Source of the DNA: Synergistales bacterium
GTDB taxonomy: Bacteria; Synergistota; Synergistia; Synergistales; Thermovirgaceae
Direction: 5' to 3'
Length of the DNA: 7,320 nt
Assembly (NCBI GenBank): GCA_018434645.1
Contig: JAHDOX010000107.1
Location: 1 to 7,320, forward strand
In this document: positions 4,942-7,320 of the stretch, one piece after another
Position numbering within the stretch: the stretch's first letter is position 1
Layout of the letters: each line of letters starts with the position of its first letter
Program-made: the position numbers and the translations under genes
The notes under the pieces: model-generated
What the model saw: the letters and a program-made list of their open reading frames with translations, nothing else
What the model was told of the DNA's origin: nothing
Database searches by the model: none

Positions 4942-6239
4942 TGCGGGAGCCATAAAACCACTGCGGGGAAAATTATGCACAGGGCCAGGCAGACCAGCTG
5001 GGTTATGACGAAAGGCGTGATGGACCGGTAAATGTCCGTCATGGTTATCTCCTTGGGCGCGATTCCTTTCATCATGAACAGCATGGTCCCGAAAGGTGGG
5101 GTGAGGTAGCCCGTCTGGGTATTGACGGCGTAAAGAACCCCAAGCCACAGTGGGTCGAATCCGTACATAGGGAGTAGAGGAAGGATGATTGGGAGCGTTA
5201 TCATCAGGATGCTCCACGCATCTATCACAAGGCCAAGAAGGAACCAGACGACCTGTATGGCTATCAGCATCGTCCACCAGCCTATCTCATATGTCTCGAC
5301 AAGCCTTACGACCATCCTCGAAGCGCCAAGGCCCATGTAAACGGCCGCGAAAGCCTGGGCGGAAAAGAGGATCCACATCATGAAACCCTGCACTTGTATG
5401 GTGGAGTAGGCCGCGCTTTTTATGAGATCCCAGTTCAGCCGTCTGTGGATAGCGCTACACACGAAGGCGCCGAAAGCCCCTACCGCGGACGCCTCTGTTG
5501 GTGTAGCAATGCCGGTATATATGGAACCGAGGACAGCGGTTATAAGAAAGAACGGCAGGATTACTCCCTTGAGGGAAGCAATCTTGGCCGGCCAGTTGAC
5601 TCTTTCTTCCGGGGGGATAGGGGGTCCCAACTCCGGGTTCCTGTAGCATTTGATCAAAATATACCCGATTATAAGAGCTGAACATAAAATCCCGGCACTC
5701 ATCCCGCCTGCGAAGAGCGAGCCTATGGAAACCTGGGCGATGGTCCCGTAAAGAACCAACGATATGCTTGGGGGGATGAGCGGGCCAAGAACTCCTCCTG
5801 CCAGGATGCAGCCTGTGGCGATTCTCTTGTCGTATCCGCGTTTGAGCATGGCAGGAAGAGCCATTACGCCCATAACCACGACGCCCGTGGAGGCTATGCC
5901 CGACATGGCGGCAATGAGCGTGCAAGCCAGAACGGTGCCGACAGCCAGACCTCCCCTGACCCCTCCTGACCAGCGATACATCATCTCAAACAGGTCTTCC
6001 GCGACGCCGGAACGTTCCAGTACTGTCGCCATAAGGACAAACAACGGGGCGGCAACAAGGGTGGTTGTAGACATCATGGAAAAGGTCCTGGCGACGATGA
6101 TAAAAAGCGATTCCGGCCCCCAGAAAATGTAGGTGAAAACGGTGGCTAGTCCCCCCAGAACAAAAGCCACAGGAAGACCCAGAGCCAGTAACAGAAACAT
6201 GCTGCCGAAAAGAAGAATCGAAATAATTTCTATACCCAT
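4926..6239 (-). CDS. dctM: TRAP transporter large permease subunit (DctM-like)
   Basis: The transport channel of a tripartite ATP-independent periplasmic transporter: an inner-membrane protein that moves the bound organic acid using an ion gradient. It has 437 residues with about a dozen hydrophobic segments. Family hallmarks visible are the N-terminal LGLPVAFVLGG, PLFVLMATVLERSGVAEDLF, AGGVLGPLIPPSISLVLYG, GIATPTEASAVGAFGAF, and TGYLTPPFGTMLF near the C-terminus. The two P-rich discontinuous-helix motifs (GPLIPPS and LTPPFG) are intact. I chose the ATG at 6239, because AGGTG lies 9 nt upstream; a GTG at 6251 is itself inside that ribosome binding site. The ribosome binding site touches the dctQ stop codon, so the genes are probably translationally coupled. 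The sequence looks closest to the TakM/FcbT3 branch that works with 2-oxoacid- or aromatic-acid-binding proteins. The substrate is not certain. Confidence 0.95.
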   Translation of the reverse strand: MGIEIISILLFGSMFLLLALGLPVAFVLGGLATVFTYIFWGPESLFIIVARTFSMMSTTTLVAAPLFVLMATVLERSGVAEDLFEMMYRWSGGVRGGLAVGTVLACTLIAAMSGIASTGVVVMGVMALPAMLKRGYDKRIATGCILAGGVLGPLIPPSISLVLYGTIAQVSIGSLFAGGMSAGILCSALIIGYILIKCYRNPELGPPIPPEERVNWPAKIASLKGVILPFFLITAVLGSIYTGIATPTEASAVGAFGAFVCSAIHRRLNWDLIKSAAYSTIQVQGFMMWILFSAQAFAAVYMGLGASRMVVRLVETYEIGWWTMLIAIQVVWFLLGLVIDAWSILMITLPIILPLLPMYGFDPLWLGVLYAVNTQTGYLTPPFGTMLFMMKGIAPKEITMTDIYRSITPFVITQLVCLALCIIFPAVVLWLPHLLFG

Positions 6240-6252
6240 AGACAAGATCACC

Positions 6253-6795
6253 TCAGTTCGCAGCAGTGGTGTTGATGTCAGTCACGACAAGTTCACGTCC
6301 GGTCACGGCTAGGTAAGCGTCTTTTATGGTCTTTGTCATTCCCTGCAGCAGTATGAAAAAAGCTGCAAAGGGTATAGTCCACTTGACAGGCCAGACGGGC
6401 GGTCCCCAAGTGCTGTCCGTAAATTCACGCACTGTAAAGCTTTCCCATGCCCAGGGCAAGCTATTTAATAACAACGCCCCCACAAAGACATAAAACATGG
6501 TCCATGTAAAAAGGTCGATTACAGCTTTTGTACGTTTTGGAAAGCGCATATAAAAAACCTCGACATTGACAAAGGCGCCGTGTTTCAGTGCATAGGCTCC
6601 TCCAAGTATGAAATGCGCCCCGTAAAGCATGCAGGAAGTCTCGTGGGCCCATATGGTAGGCCTGTTAAAAACGTACCTCATTACCACCTCGTACACCAAT
6701 ACGAGCATTACAGGGTAAATGAGAAAAGCGACAGTCTTGCCCATTCGGTCGTTAAAATTATCGACAAAGCGGATAAAAGCAGTTAAAAAATTCAT
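6253..6795 (-). CDS. dctQ: TRAP transporter small permease subunit (DctQ-like)
   Basis: Small membrane subunit that partners DctM. It has 180 residues with four predicted membrane segments at about 22-40, 54-72, 93-112 and 138-156. Seen in the sequence: the family signature EVVMRYVFNRPTIWAHETS at residues 36-54 between helices 1 and 2, and STWGPPVWPVKWTIPFAAFFILLQG at about 128-152. The latter is typical of the larger DctQ proteins of the mannitol/chloroaromatic (FcbT2/TakQ-like) group. I chose the ATG at 6795 because GGAGG lies 8 nt upstream; an upstream in-frame start at 6837 has no comparable site. It lies downstream of dctP and a hairpin, and 13 bp before the dctM start. It acts in the inner membrane. 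Confidence 0.94.
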   Translation of the reverse strand: MNFLTAFIRFVDNFNDRMGKTVAFLIYPVMLVLVYEVVMRYVFNRPTIWAHETSCMLYGAHFILGGAYALKHGAFVNVEVFYMRFPKRTKAVIDLFTWTMFYVFVGALLLNSLPWAWESFTVREFTDSTWGPPVWPVKWTIPFAAFFILLQGMTKTIKDAYLAVTGRELVVTDINTTAAN

Positions 6796-6840
6796 TTGAA
6801 TCGCCTCCCTGGATGTTCCGCTCGCCCGCCAAAGCACCTT

Positions 6841-6879
6841 TAAAAGAATAACCCCCTCCCCTGAAAAGAGAAGGGGGTT
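6841..6879 (-). terminator. Intercistronic hairpin between dctP and dctQ
   Basis: On the minus strand AACCCCCTTCTC (6879-6868) pairs with GGGGAGGGGGTT (6861-6850), 12 pairs including G-U pairs, over a 6-nt loop. ATTCTTTTA follows. It looks like a partial terminator or an RNA-stabilising 3' end just after dctP. Such hairpins after binding-protein genes commonly raise binding protein over permease levels; this role is inferred. Confidence 0.75.
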
Positions 6880-6902
6880 ACTTTATTGCTTGCTGATTCC
6901 CT

Positions 6903-7320
6903 TCAATCTATGTATCCGTAGTCTCTCATGAACTGCTTGATGATCTCAACCGCCTTGATGACCCTTTCATCCTTCTGCCCCTGTTCTGCAGCTACCTTGT
7001 CAAGATAGGGCAAGGTGAACTCATCGGTGATCCTTTGCACGTCCTCATCGCTGAATTCTATGTAAGTGGTTCCCCACTCCTTGAAAGACTTATTGAACAT
7101 TTCACGTTCTTCCATGGTTACAGCGTCCATATAGTCCGTGTTAAAGGCTTTGGCCGCCGTTTCAACTATGGCCTGGAGGTCTTCGGGCAAGGCATCCCAT
7201 GCTTTCTTTGAAGCCCAAAGCTCCATTCCCTGAGGTACCTGGAAGGCCGGACCTATAAAATAGGGGCATACTTCGTAGAGCTTGAGATCGCGATACAACC
7301 ACCAGGCGGTACCGCTGCCA
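6903..7320 (-). CDS. dctP: TRAP transporter periplasmic substrate-binding protein, C-terminal part (runs off the right edge)
   Basis: C-terminal 138 residues of an extracytoplasmic solute-binding protein that delivers its ligand to DctQM. The frame is open to the window edge, where it reads GSGTAWWLYRDLKLYEVCPYF, so the gene starts outside. Seen here: the hinge-proximal YFIGPAFQVPQGMELWASKKAWDALPEDLQAIVETAA segment, characteristic of DctP proteins, and the charged helical C-terminus ending RDYGYID. The form of this segment is closest to TakP/FcbT1-like proteins (2-oxoacids, aromatic acids) rather than C4-dicarboxylate DctP; that is a judgement from memory. The ligand-binding arginine and the signal peptide are outside the window. 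First gene of the dctP-dctQ-dctM operon, separated from dctQ by a hairpin. Confidence 0.92.
   Translation of the reverse strand, partial: GSGTAWWLYRDLKLYEVCPYFIGPAFQVPQGMELWASKKAWDALPEDLQAIVETAAKAFNTDYMDAVTMEEREMFNKSFKEWGTTYIEFSDEDVQRITDEFTLPYLDKVAAEQGQKDERVIKAVEIIKQFMRDYGYID

Noticed and set aside
1..7320. CRISPR arrays, insertion sequences, toxin-antitoxin or phage-defence genes
   Set aside because: No direct-repeat arrays, transposases, integrases or defence-type domains were seen in any plausible gene of the window.

Overview
The window is a stretch of bacterial chromosome of medium GC content, with nearly every gene on the minus strand. TRAP and ABC-2 exporter genes, a type-I glutamine synthetase, strong purine-rich ribosome binding sites and a c-di-AMP riboswitch together suggest an anaerobic, amino-acid- or organic-acid-using bacterium. 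Synergistota, Clostridia-like and delta-proteobacterial lineages would all fit. This placement is a guess from gene content; no rRNA or taxonomic marker was seen.

Left part (1-1600, minus): a translationally coupled cluster of an ArsR-type regulator, an ABC exporter ATPase and an ABC-2 permease that runs off the left edge. Both junctions are ATGA overlaps. The promoter carries two palindromes with a shared core, exactly 21 bp apart, one in the spacer and one over the -10. This suggests an autoregulated, inducible exporter.

Middle (1636-3056, minus): a GNAT-family acetyltransferase follows a long leader containing a well-preserved ydaO/yuaA-type cyclic-di-AMP riboswitch (about 2513-2636). The ribosome binding site of the GNAT gene can be hidden in a local hairpin. 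Upstream of the riboswitch, 2771-2952 has no protein-coding potential. It does have a -10-like box, a terminal long-range helix, an apical stem-loop and a small intrinsic terminator, so it is a candidate structured RNA of about 180-200 nt.

Right of centre (3027-4793): glnA (glutamine synthetase I, minus), with a strong intrinsic terminator, is divergent from a 63-codon 4-oxalocrotonate tautomerase-family gene (plus). They share a 107-bp intergenic region.

Right part (4926-7320, minus): a TRAP transporter cluster in the order dctP (5' end off the window), dctQ, dctM. A hairpin between dctP and dctQ probably allows more binding protein than membrane subunits to be made. The membrane subunits look like the large-DctQ, 2-oxoacid/aromatic-acid (TakP/FcbT-like) branch.

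Most of the window is conventional. The most interesting parts are the c-di-AMP riboswitch controlling a lone acetyltransferase, the candidate structured RNA just upstream of it, and the tandem operators of the exporter operon.
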